Positions 45,541 to 55,300 of a DNA stretch of 64,000 nucleotides are shown in pieces (within the stretch, counting starts at the first letter, position 1; every line of letters starts with the position of its first letter). This stretch comes from Hungatella sp. (GTDB lineage: Bacteria > Bacillota > Clostridia > Lachnospirales > Lachnospiraceae). The notes beneath the pieces were generated by a model. It was given only the letters and a program-made list of their open reading frames with translations. It did no database searches and had not been told where the DNA came from. Where the stretch lies: assembly GCA_009712635.1 (NCBI GenBank), contig WASS01000023.1, positions 37,722 through 101,721 on the forward strand, read 5' to 3'. A program made the position numbers and the translations under genes.

Positions 45541-46446
45541 TCAGTAATAAGGATAGACATACTCCTGCTCCGGTTTCTCCGCTGCCACAATGGATTCTGC
45601 TTCTATGGTGGGATACCCATCTTTTACCAGCAGTTTACCCGTAACCGTAACCCAGTCATTCTCTTTAAAACCAAGTCCATTTAAGTCATCTGCCATCAGG
45701 CCCATAGGTGACATATCAGCAGAACAGCACCACATAGACAGACGGACCAGCGCAAATTCATTTTCCTGCCGATTTTCCAGATCAAGGAACACAAAACCCT
45801 TCATGGTAACTGTATACCCCTGGTATTTGTCTGCATGAGCTCCCAGCTCTGTCATCCATGCATAATAATCGTTATCTGTGATATTGATGGTTTTCATTTT
45901 TTCATCAATACCGTTTAATCCGGCTCCTTTTAAGAGCTCCGGCTGCTGATTTTGATCCTGCTGAATTTGTGCCTGCTGCCCGTCCTCTGTTTCCCAATCA
46001 TAACCAGCACTGTAATCTGGTTGTTCCTCCTCTGTTTCATTATCATAATAATCATACCCTGCAGATTCCTGAGCACTGAAGCTATCATAACTGCTCATGG
46101 CCCTTTCCGGGGAAGAACCTGGAATACTGGCGTTTGAATAATTCTTAACTGCAGCACTGCCCTCTGGTGGAGCTGGCGGAACTGCCAATATAAGAATCGG
46201 AATTCCAAGAACAAGACAATGAAACAGGCGACATCTGTATTTGGGGCTGAAAATTCTTCCTGCCCCCATTGCTGCCCATAGAACCATAATAGCAGATAAG
46301 CCATATAAATAGGGCTTCATTCTCGGTGTCACATAGGAGAGATATCCGCCGGTCACAGTCAGCCGGAACAACAGTATCCCAAAAATAAGATAACAGGCAG
46401 TCTCGGTCAATGCCTGAATATTAATTCCCTTTCCTCTCAGTTTCAT
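45541..46446 (-). CDS. DUF1980 / TIGR03943 family protein (YcgQ-like permease partner)
   Basis: A 301-residue membrane protein with three N-terminal hydrophobic segments (about 12-100), a low-complexity acidic and tyrosine/glutamine-rich stretch (about 115-175), and a C-terminal OB-like domain from about 185. The conserved RLSMWCCSADMSPMGL pair of cysteines suggests metal or thiol chemistry. The family accompanies DUF318 permeases (YcgR/YcgQ pairs in Bacillus). Its ATG overlaps the permease stop by four bases. Location at the end of a zinc-uptake operon points to a metal role. Confidence 0.85.
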   Translation of the reverse strand: MKLRGKGINIQALTETACYLIFGILLFRLTVTGGYLSYVTPRMKPYLYGLSAIMVLWAAMGAGRIFSPKYRCRLFHCLVLGIPILILAVPPAPPEGSAAVKNYSNASIPGSSPERAMSSYDSFSAQESAGYDYYDNETEEEQPDYSAGYDWETEDGQQAQIQQDQNQQPELLKGAGLNGIDEKMKTINITDNDYYAWMTELGAHADKYQGYTVTMKGFVFLDLENRQENEFALVRLSMWCCSADMSPMGLMADDLNGLGFKENDWVTVTGKLLVKDGYPTIEAESIVAAEKPEQEYVYPYY

Positions 46447-47981
46447 ATGCGGATCCCTCCGCTTCCAAGCAATGCAAACACACCAACTGCACCAAAGCAG
46501 ATCAGGAATGTTGTAACAAAAAGGCGGACAATAAACTTCTTTTCAAATCCGCCAAGAAGCATGGCTCCGTTTTTCAAATCAATCATGGGACCAAACACTA
46601 AAAATCCCATCAGCGCCCCTGCCGGGAATACACCTGCCATGGTTCTTGCCACAACTGCATCGGAGGATGAGCACAAGGAAAGTATAAATGCCATAGCCAT
46701 CATGAATGCCACGGAAGCTAAAATGGGAATTCCTGCTCCGGAGCGGGTCATGGAAGGCCAGACTTCCTGCAGTACTGTAGATACAAAAATACCAGTAAGC
46801 AGATATGTACCAACTTTGAAAAATTCATTCTGGGCATGACCCATCATCTGATAAAACCGTGACATCCTGGTATCTTTCAGCGCCTTTATCTCATAATCTC
46901 CGTAGGTTTCTCCTGCCTGCATTACCGGATCCGTTAACAGAACCGTTTCAGGCGGATGCACCAGATAAGTCAGACCAGTCAGCACGGCACATAAGATTCC
47001 CAGACCGCACCTGGCCGCAATAATCTTTAAGTTTCCATTAAATGCATACCAGGTAGATAAAATCACAACCGGATTTATCACAGGGGAAACCAGCATAAAG
47101 GTTACTGCAGCTGATAGCGGAACTCCTTTTTTTACCAGACCTTTAAACACTGGTATGGAGGCACAGTCGCAAACCGGAAGGAAGAAACCTGCCACAATAG
47201 CAAAAAGCTGCCCTAAAACCACATTCTTTGGAAATTTACTCCGTATCCAGTCCGCTGATACATAAACCTGTATGGCAGAGGAAAGTAAAACCCCAATCAC
47301 AAGAAAGGGCAGCGCCTGTAAAAATACTCCCAGAAACAAAGTAATAAATGATCCTAAAAATGAATTGGCTGTCAGATAAAAAATGGCTGCAGCAGCGACC
47401 AATAGCAGCCAGATCTGGGATTTTACCTCATACTGAAACATTTTTTTCTTAAAACGATCCCATTTTCCTTCTGTAAATACATGAATGTCAGGATTAACCT
47501 GAAAAAGCTCCCGTGCACTTAGTTCTGCATTCTCCTCCCTTAAATACGCCAGATTGCCTGCAGCAATCTGGGACATGGAAATCAATCCGGAATCTGCAAT
47601 TTTGTGCTTCAGCTCTTTTTCATCTCCTACATAAATAACCTTTTCCACATGGATGACCGACTTTAAGTGAAACTGAAGAAACATCTCCTCAAAACGATGA
47701 AAATGCTCCATCCCATTCCACTCAATTAAGATTAACTCTGCCGGATCCTTCTGGATCTCTTCACAAATGGAATCAGCCACAGCATATGGTGATTCCTCTA
47801 TTTCCGCCTTAGAATAATAAAGGGAGCGCACTCCTTCCCCTTCGGCAAGGGGTGTATCTCCCCGCTCAAATTGAATCACCAGGACTTCCTGTTCAGAAAG
47901 CTCTTCCCGGATTAACCGGTTTATCAGCGTTGTTTTCCCGGAATCAAGAAATCCTGTGACTACCCACGCAGGTATTACCAT
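46443..47981 (-). CDS. CobW-like P-loop domain fused to DUF318 (ArsP-type) permease
   Basis: A 512-residue two-part protein. Residues 1-180 resemble a CobW/COG0523 GTPase: Walker A GFLDSGKTTLINRL and a Walker-B-like LILIEWNGM. The metal-binding CxCC motif and the NKxD guanine motif are both missing (MSQIAAGNLAYLREE replaces the NKxD strand). From about 195 a permease of the DUF318/UPF0718 family follows, with FFLPVCDCASIPVFKGL and MLVSPVINPVVIL repeated in the second half as LSLCSSSDAVVARTM. This fusion is unusual. The permease probably moves a metal or a metal complex, with the P-loop part acting as a regulatory or docking unit. The gene begins five bases after the stand-alone CobW gene. Confidence 0.85.
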   Translation of the reverse strand: MVIPAWVVTGFLDSGKTTLINRLIREELSEQEVLVIQFERGDTPLAEGEGVRSLYYSKAEIEESPYAVADSICEEIQKDPAELILIEWNGMEHFHRFEEMFLQFHLKSVIHVEKVIYVGDEKELKHKIADSGLISMSQIAAGNLAYLREENAELSARELFQVNPDIHVFTEGKWDRFKKKMFQYEVKSQIWLLLVAAAAIFYLTANSFLGSFITLFLGVFLQALPFLVIGVLLSSAIQVYVSADWIRSKFPKNVVLGQLFAIVAGFFLPVCDCASIPVFKGLVKKGVPLSAAVTFMLVSPVINPVVILSTWYAFNGNLKIIAARCGLGILCAVLTGLTYLVHPPETVLLTDPVMQAGETYGDYEIKALKDTRMSRFYQMMGHAQNEFFKVGTYLLTGIFVSTVLQEVWPSMTRSGAGIPILASVAFMMAMAFILSLCSSSDAVVARTMAGVFPAGALMGFLVFGPMIDLKNGAMLLGGFEKKFIVRLFVTTFLICFGAVGVFALLGSGGIRI

Positions 47982-47985
47982 GGTG

Positions 47986-48948
47986 TCATTCTCCTTTAAA
48001 CAATGATATAATCTGATCTTCCTTTATTCCCGTCCCAATAAAACACACACTGTTTCCTTCTCCCCGAAAGCTTTGTATCTTAAGCATTCCGGGTATGTAA
48101 TGAAAAGAAATGCTTCCCGTGGGACCTTTCACGATCCCTTTTCCTCTAAGAATCATTCCATCTGCCTGACTGGTCACTCTGTTTATTTTCTCCTTCAGTT
48201 CCACCTCTGTAAGGACTTCGTCACAATCAAAACTTACGGATAAAAAGATCTCTCTGGTAAAACGAAACATAGGCCGCACCGCGCATTCTCCCTTGCCGCC
48301 GGAACGAATTTTCCGGTTAAGGGTTATGGGGGTTTTCAGTTCTTCCATCAAAGACTCAGTAAGAGATACCCTGTCTCCCTGACGAAATACATCTGCAGGA
48401 ATCCCATCCCAAAAATCCGCTTCTATTCTGGCCTCAGGATTCAGTTTCCGGATTTTTTCCATGGTATCCCGGATCTCTCCTGTTTCCCCGCTTAAATGGC
48501 TTAATAGAATTAAGTCACCGAATTGAATCTGATTGATAAATACTTCTCCAAAATTTTCCCTGTATTTATCAAAATTCATCACATCCACCACAGTAATACA
48601 ACGGCAGATTTTCACCAGATCTTTTTGGTTCATACAGGCCTTAATAATATCAGAAAGTCTCCCTGCTCCAGAGGGCTCCACTAAAATCACCTCCGGCGCA
48701 TACTCCTTTACAATCTGTTCCAGGGATCTGTTAAAATCTCCGGTCAGACTGCAGCAGATACACCCTGAGTTTAAACTGGTCACAGTTAAACTGTCACCTT
48801 TTAAAAGTTCTTCATCAATTCCGGCATCACCGAAATCATTTTCTATCACCACAACCTTCCGGTTTTCAAAAACAGCAGGGACCATAGTCTGTATAAGTGT
48901 GGTCTTGCCTGCCCCAAGAAATCCGGATATGATATATAAATCTGTCAT
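47986..48948 (-). CDS. CobW/COG0523-family metallochaperone P-loop protein
   Basis: A 320-residue protein with Walker A GFLGAGKTTLIQ, the metal-binding GCICCSL (CxCC) near residue 64, and EPSG at the Walker B strand. The expected NKxD motif reads SHLSG, so guanine specificity is doubtful. COG0523 proteins in zinc operons act as zinc chaperones that serve vital Zn enzymes under starvation. It is cotranscribed with znuACB and the Fur-family gene. Confidence 0.88.
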   Translation of the reverse strand: MTDLYIISGFLGAGKTTLIQTMVPAVFENRKVVVIENDFGDAGIDEELLKGDSLTVTSLNSGCICCSLTGDFNRSLEQIVKEYAPEVILVEPSGAGRLSDIIKACMNQKDLVKICRCITVVDVMNFDKYRENFGEVFINQIQFGDLILLSHLSGETGEIRDTMEKIRKLNPEARIEADFWDGIPADVFRQGDRVSLTESLMEELKTPITLNRKIRSGGKGECAVRPMFRFTREIFLSVSFDCDEVLTEVELKEKINRVTSQADGMILRGKGIVKGPTGSISFHYIPGMLKIQSFRGEGNSVCFIGTGIKEDQIISLFKGE

Positions 48949-48969
48949 TGATCTACTCCTTATCGTGAC

Positions 48970-49776
48970 CTAACCTTTCACTCCAAGCAGCTTTTTTCCA
49001 ATAAATATAAACAGAAGGAAAACCACACCAACTAAAACAATGGTTCCTCCCGGCTTTAATCCCAGATAATAGGCAGCAAAAAGACCGATTATCATAAATG
49101 CCACATCAAAACCAATGGCATAAAGAACTGTCTGCCTGTAATTTTTGGAAAACTGCATGGAACAGGCAGTTGGAATCACCATCATGGACGAAACAATTAA
49201 GGCTCCTACAGTTCTTGCCGCAATGGATACCGTAACTGCCGTCAATACGGTAAATATAAAATTCACTATTTTGACAGGAACGCCGGCAAGTCTTGCACTC
49301 CTCTCATCAAGAGCAATGTAAAACAGTTCTTTATAAAGAAGTACAAACAGCAAAAGCACCGTTAAGGACACTCCGATAACCAGAAACATCTCCATGTCGC
49401 TGATTGCCACAATACTGCCAAAGAGAAAACTGTTAAAATTGGCAGAATTCTTCACGAAACCAGACAGCACACCTGCCAGACCGATTCCGGCAGACATAAT
49501 AATGGCGATGGACATTTCGGAATAGCGAGGCAGTTTTCTTCGTATTGCCTCGATTCCAAGAGCGGCCATAATACAGGCAGCCACTGCTCCGGCAACCGGA
49601 TTAATTCCAATAATAAGCCCGAACGCAACTCCTGCCAGAGAAGTATGAGAAAGGGCATCGCCGATCATGGAAAGCCTTTTTAACACAATTACAACACCGA
49701 TACAGGGAATCACCATGGCAAGCAGGATTCCCACTACAAAGGCCCTCTGCATAAAGGCATAATTAAATATCTCCAT
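48970..49776 (-). CDS. znuB: Zinc/manganese ABC transporter, permease
   Basis: A 268-residue ABC-3-type permease with about eight membrane segments. Family parts are RAFVVGILLAMVIPCIGVVI, LSMIGDALSHTSLAGVAFG and GALIVSSMMVIPTACSM. Start ATG 49776 is nine bases from GGAGG and overlaps the end of znuC by 14 bases, suggesting translational coupling. A GTG three bases earlier is possible. Confidence 0.92.
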   Translation of the reverse strand: MEIFNYAFMQRAFVVGILLAMVIPCIGVVIVLKRLSMIGDALSHTSLAGVAFGLIIGINPVAGAVAACIMAALGIEAIRRKLPRYSEMSIAIIMSAGIGLAGVLSGFVKNSANFNSFLFGSIVAISDMEMFLVIGVSLTVLLLFVLLYKELFYIALDERSARLAGVPVKIVNFIFTVLTAVTVSIAARTVGALIVSSMMVIPTACSMQFSKNYRQTVLYAIGFDVAFMIIGLFAAYYLGLKPGGTIVLVGVVFLLFIFIGKKLLGVKG

Positions 49777-50470
49777 CACAGTCAGCCTCCCCCGGAATTG
49801 TTATTTGTCTCATCACGCCGTTTTCCAGCCGGAAGATGGTATCTGCCAGTCCGGCAAGCCGCTTCCTGTCGTGTGTTACCATAAAAACAGTCATGTGATC
49901 ATTGCGATTGAAGTTTTGGATCAGCCGGTAAAATTCTTCCGTATTCTTTTCATCCACACCGGTGGTGGGCTCGTCAAGAATTAATAGACGTGGCTTGTTA
50001 ACCAGGGCTCTTGCCAGCAATACCCGTTGCTGCTGACCGCCTGACAGCTTCCCGATCAGGCGTTTTCTGTATGGTTCCATTCCCACCTCACAAAGAGCTT
50101 CCGTCACTTTTTCCTTCTCTTTTTTCCCAGGAAACCGAAACAGCCCGATCTGGCTGTATAAATTCGCCTGAATGATCTCCTCAACAGAAGCCGGAAAGTC
50201 CTTGTAAGTATCCATTCCATTTTGGGGAACGTATCCCACGTCCTTCCAGTCACTAAACTGGCGGATATCCTTTCCCAGCAGTTTAAAACTTCCTGCTTCT
50301 CCGGTTAAAGACAACTCGCCTAACAGGATTCGGATCAGTGTACTTTTTCCAGCTCCGTTATCACCGGTGAGGGCGGCAAAACCGCCTTGGGGAACGGTTA
50401 AATCCACTCCGTTTAAAACCCCTGTTCCACCGTAGGAAAATGTCAGTCCTTTCATTTCAATCGCGTTCAC
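49763..50470 (-). CDS. znuC: Zinc/manganese ABC transporter, ATP-binding protein
   Basis: A 235-residue ATPase: Walker A GDNGAGKSTLIRILLGEL, signature LSGGQQQRVLLARALV, Walker B LLILDEPTTGVDEKN. Start is GTG 50470, seven bases after AGGAG. It lies between the binding protein and the permease genes. Confidence 0.92.
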   Translation of the reverse strand: MNAIEMKGLTFSYGGTGVLNGVDLTVPQGGFAALTGDNGAGKSTLIRILLGELSLTGEAGSFKLLGKDIRQFSDWKDVGYVPQNGMDTYKDFPASVEEIIQANLYSQIGLFRFPGKKEKEKVTEALCEVGMEPYRKRLIGKLSGGQQQRVLLARALVNKPRLLILDEPTTGVDEKNTEEFYRLIQNFNRNDHMTVFMVTHDRKRLAGLADTIFRLENGVMRQITIPGEADCDGDI

Positions 50471-50489
50471 ATTCTTACTCCTGTTCTTT

Positions 50490-51422
50490 TTATTCCAGCG
50501 CTTCTTTTAAAACAGTCAGATTCTTCTCCATAACAGAAAAATAATCATCACCATTTTTTAATTGCTCGTCAGTCAGTCCTTCTAAAGGATTTAACACCTC
50601 TGTTTTTGCGCCTGTTTCTTTTGCAATGGTCTCCGCCACTTTGGGGCTGACCAGATCTTCAAAGAATATGGTTTTTACTTTATTCTCTTTTACAAAGTCT
50701 ATCACTTCTGCCATTCTTGCCGGATCCGGTTCAGAATCCGGTGTCAATCCCTCAATGCCCATCTGGGTCAGTCCATAGGCATTGCAAAGATATCCAAATG
50801 CCTCATGGGCAACGACTACCGACTTATTGGGCAACGGAGATAACGTATCTTTATATTTCTTGTCCAGCTCATCAAATTTGCTGGCATAAGTATCATAATT
50901 AGCCTGATAATATGCTTCATTAGCCGGATCTGCCTTAACAAAGGCATTCTTTATATTCTCCATCTCTTTCTTTGCATTCACTGGGCTTAACCACACATGA
51001 GGATCGAATTCTCCGTGCTCATGATCCTCACTTTGTGCCTCTTCCTGTTCTTCCCCCTTCAACAAAGAGATTCCTGAAGATGCCTCTGTAACAGTCAGAT
51101 TGTTGTTTTTAAGGCTCTTTAACACATCATCCACCCAGTGCTCAATTCCAGCTCCGCTATATACAAATACATCTGCTTTTTCCAGACCGGTAATATCCTT
51201 TGTCGCCGGCTCCCAGTCGTGAGGCTCTGTTCCTGCTGGCACCATATTTTTAACGTCTACTTTATCGCCGCCGATCTTTACGGCAAAATCATACATGGGG
51301 TAAAAACTTGCCATTACATTCAGCTTTCCGCTGTCATTTACTTCTTTTTTCTGACCACATCCAGATAACAGCAATGCAGAAGCTGCCGCTGCTAACAGAA
51401 TTACTTTCGTTCCTTTATTCAT
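50490..51422 (-). CDS. znuA: Zinc ABC transporter, substrate-binding lipoprotein
   Basis: A 310-residue cluster 9 metal-binding protein. The signal ends at lipobox LLLSGC. Metal ligands are visible in NMVPAGTEPHDWEP, the charged loop EDHEHGEFDPHVWL, and VVAHEAFGYL. The acidic/histidine-rich loop is a mark of zinc rather than manganese binders. ATG 51422 is nine bases from GGAGG. Confidence 0.93.
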   Translation of the reverse strand: MNKGTKVILLAAAASALLLSGCGQKKEVNDSGKLNVMASFYPMYDFAVKIGGDKVDVKNMVPAGTEPHDWEPATKDITGLEKADVFVYSGAGIEHWVDDVLKSLKNNNLTVTEASSGISLLKGEEQEEAQSEDHEHGEFDPHVWLSPVNAKKEMENIKNAFVKADPANEAYYQANYDTYASKFDELDKKYKDTLSPLPNKSVVVAHEAFGYLCNAYGLTQMGIEGLTPDSEPDPARMAEVIDFVKENKVKTIFFEDLVSPKVAETIAKETGAKTEVLNPLEGLTDEQLKNGDDYFSVMEKNLTVLKEALE

Positions 51423-51478
51423 GAATAAAATCCTCCGATTTTTCTGTTTCATTTAAATTCCCGTATGGATCAACCGAT

Positions 51479-51790
51479 TCAATTATTCATACGGATCTTT
51501 AAATCTACAAGAGAAACCGGACTGAGAAACAGTCCTGCCAGATAAGACAGCATGGAATACTTTATAATTGGTAAGGAAACAGCGATTACTGCAGCTGTTC
51601 CAATCGCTTCAAAAATTACACTGAGCGCCGAAATACATACTTCTATCTCCTGACAGACTCTGCAATGTCTGCCTGTGCAGTTATGGGAAAGATGAGTGAA
51701 TACAAATATCGATGAACCCAGAAAAACCACAGTGAGAATTAAAGCTGTCAAAAGGGCTGCCCATTGTCTGGGATTTAATCTGCCTTTCAT
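51479..51790 (-). CDS. Small two-helix membrane protein with Cys/His-rich loop
   Basis: A 103-residue protein of no family I recognise. Two hydrophobic helices (about 10-33 and 55-85) flank a loop reading HLSHNCTGRHCRVCQEIEVC, which has two histidines and four cysteines suited to binding a metal. It lies between the Fur-family gene and znuA in the zinc operon, with AAAGGATTTGTT before its ATG. A zinc-sensing or assisting role in ZnuABC is possible but unproven. Confidence 0.7.
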   Translation of the reverse strand: MKGRLNPRQWAALLTALILTVVFLGSSIFVFTHLSHNCTGRHCRVCQEIEVCISALSVIFEAIGTAAVIAVSLPIIKYSMLSYLAGLFLSPVSLVDLKIRMNN

Positions 51791-51817
51791 AACAAATCCT
51801 TTCTTTTATCTATCAGC

Positions 51818-52225
51818 CTACTGCTGACAGCTGCTGCAATAGCCGTAAAGCACCATGTGCTTTTGATCCAGCTTAAATCCATGATCATCATGGATGTGGT
51901 GGTAGAATTCATCCAGCCTGGAACATTCTAAGGGAATCATGGATCCGCATTTTAAGCAGACCAGCTTCCCCACATTCCGGTTTATCTCCTCACCAATATA
52001 TCGAAACTGAGCCTTGGATCCGTCAACGGATGGAATTTTTACAACCACGCCATCCTCACACAAACGTTCCAGGGCCCGGTATACAGTAGTCTGTCCTACA
52101 TGAATCCCATCTCTGCGCAGACTTTCCATAAATTCTTCCACGGTACAGAATATCTCTTTTTGTTTTTTTAAGCAGCTGACAATTATTTCCTGCTGCCTGG
52201 TCCGGTATCTTCCACGTTCTGCCAT
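51818..52225 (-). CDS. zur: Fur-family metalloregulator, probably Zur
   Basis: A 135-residue Fur-family repressor. The winged-helix has TTVYRALERLCEDGVV (about 45-60). Structural zinc sites are CLKCGS (near 92) and CSSCQQ at the C-terminus, with the metal-sensing stretch YHHIHDDHGFKLDQKH. The zinc uptake genes downstream make Zur the best assignment. Start ATG 52225 is six bases from AGGGG; the ATG at 52231 abuts that site. It is the first gene of an eight-gene operon and would repress its own operon when zinc is ample. Confidence 0.85.
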   Translation of the reverse strand: MAERGRYRTRQQEIIVSCLKKQKEIFCTVEEFMESLRRDGIHVGQTTVYRALERLCEDGVVVKIPSVDGSKAQFRYIGEEINRNVGKLVCLKCGSMIPLECSRLDEFYHHIHDDHGFKLDQKHMVLYGYCSSCQQ

Positions 52226-52262
52226 ATTCATCCCCTATTTCGAAATCAGAAATCATTTTCAT

Positions 52263-52290
52263 ATTATAACACTCTCCTTTTAAATGTCAA
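52263..52290 (-). promoter_or_regulatory. Promoter of the zinc operon
   Basis: On the minus strand TTGACA (52285-52290) and TATAAT (52263-52268) are 16 bases apart. No convincing Zur palindrome was found, although AT-rich repeats around AAATCATTTTC overlap the start region. Confidence 0.75.
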
Positions 52291-52304
52291 GGCGGATTTT
52301 AATA

Positions 52305-52360
52305 AAAAAGGAAGCCGCTGCTCCATAAATGATACCTCACTTATGGAGCAACAGCTCCCA
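52305..52360 (-). terminator. Terminator after the surface adhesin gene
   Basis: On the minus strand TGCTCCATAA pairs with TTATGGAGCA, flanked by GC-rich pairs and followed by TTCCTTTTTT. Confidence 0.88.
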
Positions 52361-52371
52361 TTTGTCACAAT

Positions 52372-55300
52372 TTATTCAGCAACGTTCTTTCTCTTTAAAT
52401 TCATACGTATGACTACTATGCCTGAAAGTGCTGAGATAGTAAACAGCCATAATGCAATCTTATTTACAGATCTGCGATCGTCGGTTTTGGGCAATCTCCC
52501 AGGATGCTGCTGTGCGTCAGAGCCTGCCATATAGCCAAGCGGGACCTGCCCCCAGATTTCGTATAACTGCTGAGGAGTATAAACATGATTGTCCGGGCCA
52601 ACCATGTAGCCGAGAGGTACCTCCCCGTATATGTCATACAACTCCTGAGGGGTCATTTCTTCTCTGGTTTTTGGCGTATTGACGACTGTTACCTCTGATT
52701 GTGCCGGATCCGTGGGCTTCGGCGGGGATACTTTTGGACCTCCACCACTGCTTCCACCTCCACCGCTTTTGGATTCATTGATGTAAGTGTTGGTAAACAC
52801 AGCCACTGATGTGGTAAGAGTGTCCACTGTTCCGCTTCCTCCTGTGGAGGCGGCAGTATAGCTTTGCAACCTATAATCAGCTTCTGTCACCTGATATTTC
52901 GTGCCGTCCGGTAGTCCTGTGATAGTGATGCTTTCCCCGTCAGCAAGAGAAATTTTATCTCCGCTCTGAATTGTCCCTCCACTAACGCCATTTCCTGTGT
53001 AGGGATAGGAACCCTCTGCGGTGAAAGTCACGGTGAAATCAAACTTCTTTTTTATATCGCCTCCGCTTCCTGCAACCGTTTTGCTGACAGTCAGGCTTCC
53101 AGGCAGCCATTTCGTGTTCACAAAGGAGGCAGTCTGATTTTCATTTGTGATTATCGTGCCGGTCTCATGATTGGAGTTCATCACATAGCCGTTCTGGGAA
53201 TCATTATTTTCATTTACAGTGTAAACAGTATCCTTTGGCAGCCCTGTTATGGTGATGCTTTGGCCATGGGCGAGGGATATATGACCGCCACTGCTAATCG
53301 TTCCGCTCTCACCTGACCCGGAATATTCGTACCCGCCGTTATCCGGCGTACCATCCGGTTTTGTAAACGTTACAGTGAAATCGAATTTTATATTTTTCTC
53401 TGCATTACCGGCAACTGTTTTTTTGATGGTCAGACTTCCGGGCAGCCACTTTGTATTGATAAAGGAAGCTGTCATGGTCTGTCCGACTTTGATGGAACCG
53501 GATTCTCCTGTGCTGGAAGTCACATATCCGTTACCGGAATCTGCTTCACTAATCTGGTAGGAAGCACCGTCCGGAAGTCCGGTTATGGAAATCCCTTCTT
53601 TGTCCTTAAGCTGGAACGTCCCACGGTTGCCGCTGATTGTCAGCTGGCCGTTTTCCCTGCCTCCGGAACCGATGTAATTATAGATGCCGTCAACACTTCC
53701 TCCAGTGAAATCAATGGTGAAATCAAACACATCTGAGGTACTTGCCCCATTGCCTTTTACTGTCTTGTCAATTGACAGTCTGGTGACACTGTTAATTGGG
53801 TAATTCATCACGGTGAGAACCGCTCCCGGCGTTTTTCCAGAAACCGTAGTGACCGCCTTATTATCGGAACCCCTTCTGACAGTCACAGTATAAACCATAT
53901 TATCTGATTCATAACCGGTTGGAACTGTTGTTTCCTTTAAATAATAGGTAAATTCAGGGTCCCCAAAATTTCGAGGTGCAGGAATCGGAACTATCCGCAG
54001 TGTACCATCTGTACGCACAGAGCTGTTACAAACAGGATTTTGAAGTTCCCGATCTGAATACAACGTGAACACGGCACCGGAAAGCTTCTGGCTCAACTCA
54101 TTAACCTTGGAAATATCCAGATAACCATTGCGTTCCAGGGTAGCACTTGCATGTGAATCCTGAACTGTATAAGAGGAGTTGGTGCCGGTTCCATTAATGG
54201 CGCTGCCCGATACCGTTACCTGATTCTTCAGTTTTGCACTGATATTGCCGGTCACTTCGGTCTGATAGACGATTTGATACAGTTTTCCCTCTGCCGGAGT
54301 AAAGGTCAGAATACGTGAAGCTTTCTCGTAGGAAATCATACTTTGAAGCTGCTCTTCATTCAGTTCATTCCCTCCTGAGGAAGGAAATGCTCCGTTTACC
54401 TGCCTGTCATATTCTGTGACTTTAAAAGTGGTAAGATCAAGAGAACCGTCCTGTTTCAATGAAAACTCAAGCCCATCCGGAATCTGATCCGTAATCTTTA
54501 CATTTTTAAAGGCGGGAAGGTCATATGGATTAAATTTAATTGTCCACTCAACCGGATTTTTGCCGCTGTTCACGGTTTTTACCAGAAATGCTGTAGGTAC
54601 CTGGACTGTCTCTGACTTTTCAGCCACCCAGCTGGCATCACTATCTGCGGTAATTCTGACTGTGTTGGTAGCGTTCTGATAGGAATCAGATTTTCCGCTG
54701 GAATAAGCGCTTTCTATGTATTTCAGATACCCTTCCTCAGAGAGCTGCGCTTTTACCAGAATGTAATAAGCCTTATTCAGCTTTTTAAACACAAATTCAG
54801 CTGTCTTACCAGAAATTACAGGATCACCTTCTAAGATATCAGATGTGTCCATGACCAGGTTATTACTCCCATCATAAAGCTGATATTTTGCATCGGATAA
54901 AAGATCAACAAATGTCCAGTTATCAGGCAGCACATCCGTTACGGTTACATTGCCAAGCGTTCCGTTTTTCGTCTTTGCTCCAGTCAGGTCATAACCTTCC
55001 GAATTGATATTCAGACGGAAAACAGCCGTTTTATCTTCCGGATTAAAACCGTTTGCACTGGTACCAGCCATATTCGTTCCAGCTTTCAGTACCTGCTTAC
55101 TTAAAATATTGCTGTTGTAAGTGGTTTGAGCATCACCATTATCTAAATGTGTTCCATCATAATACAGAGATGCCGTGTTATAAACGGTTTTGCTTTTGTT
55201 TGCAGCAAAGATATCTGGATCCAGTACCTGGGTTTTAAACGTAAAACTATAGGCTTTATCTATATTGAATCCACTGACCGCCAGTAACTCACCAACAACG

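Noticed and set aside
52226..52300. Zur operator before the zinc operon
   Set aside because: Only AT-rich imperfect repeats were seen near the promoter; none is a convincing 7-1-7 Zur palindrome.
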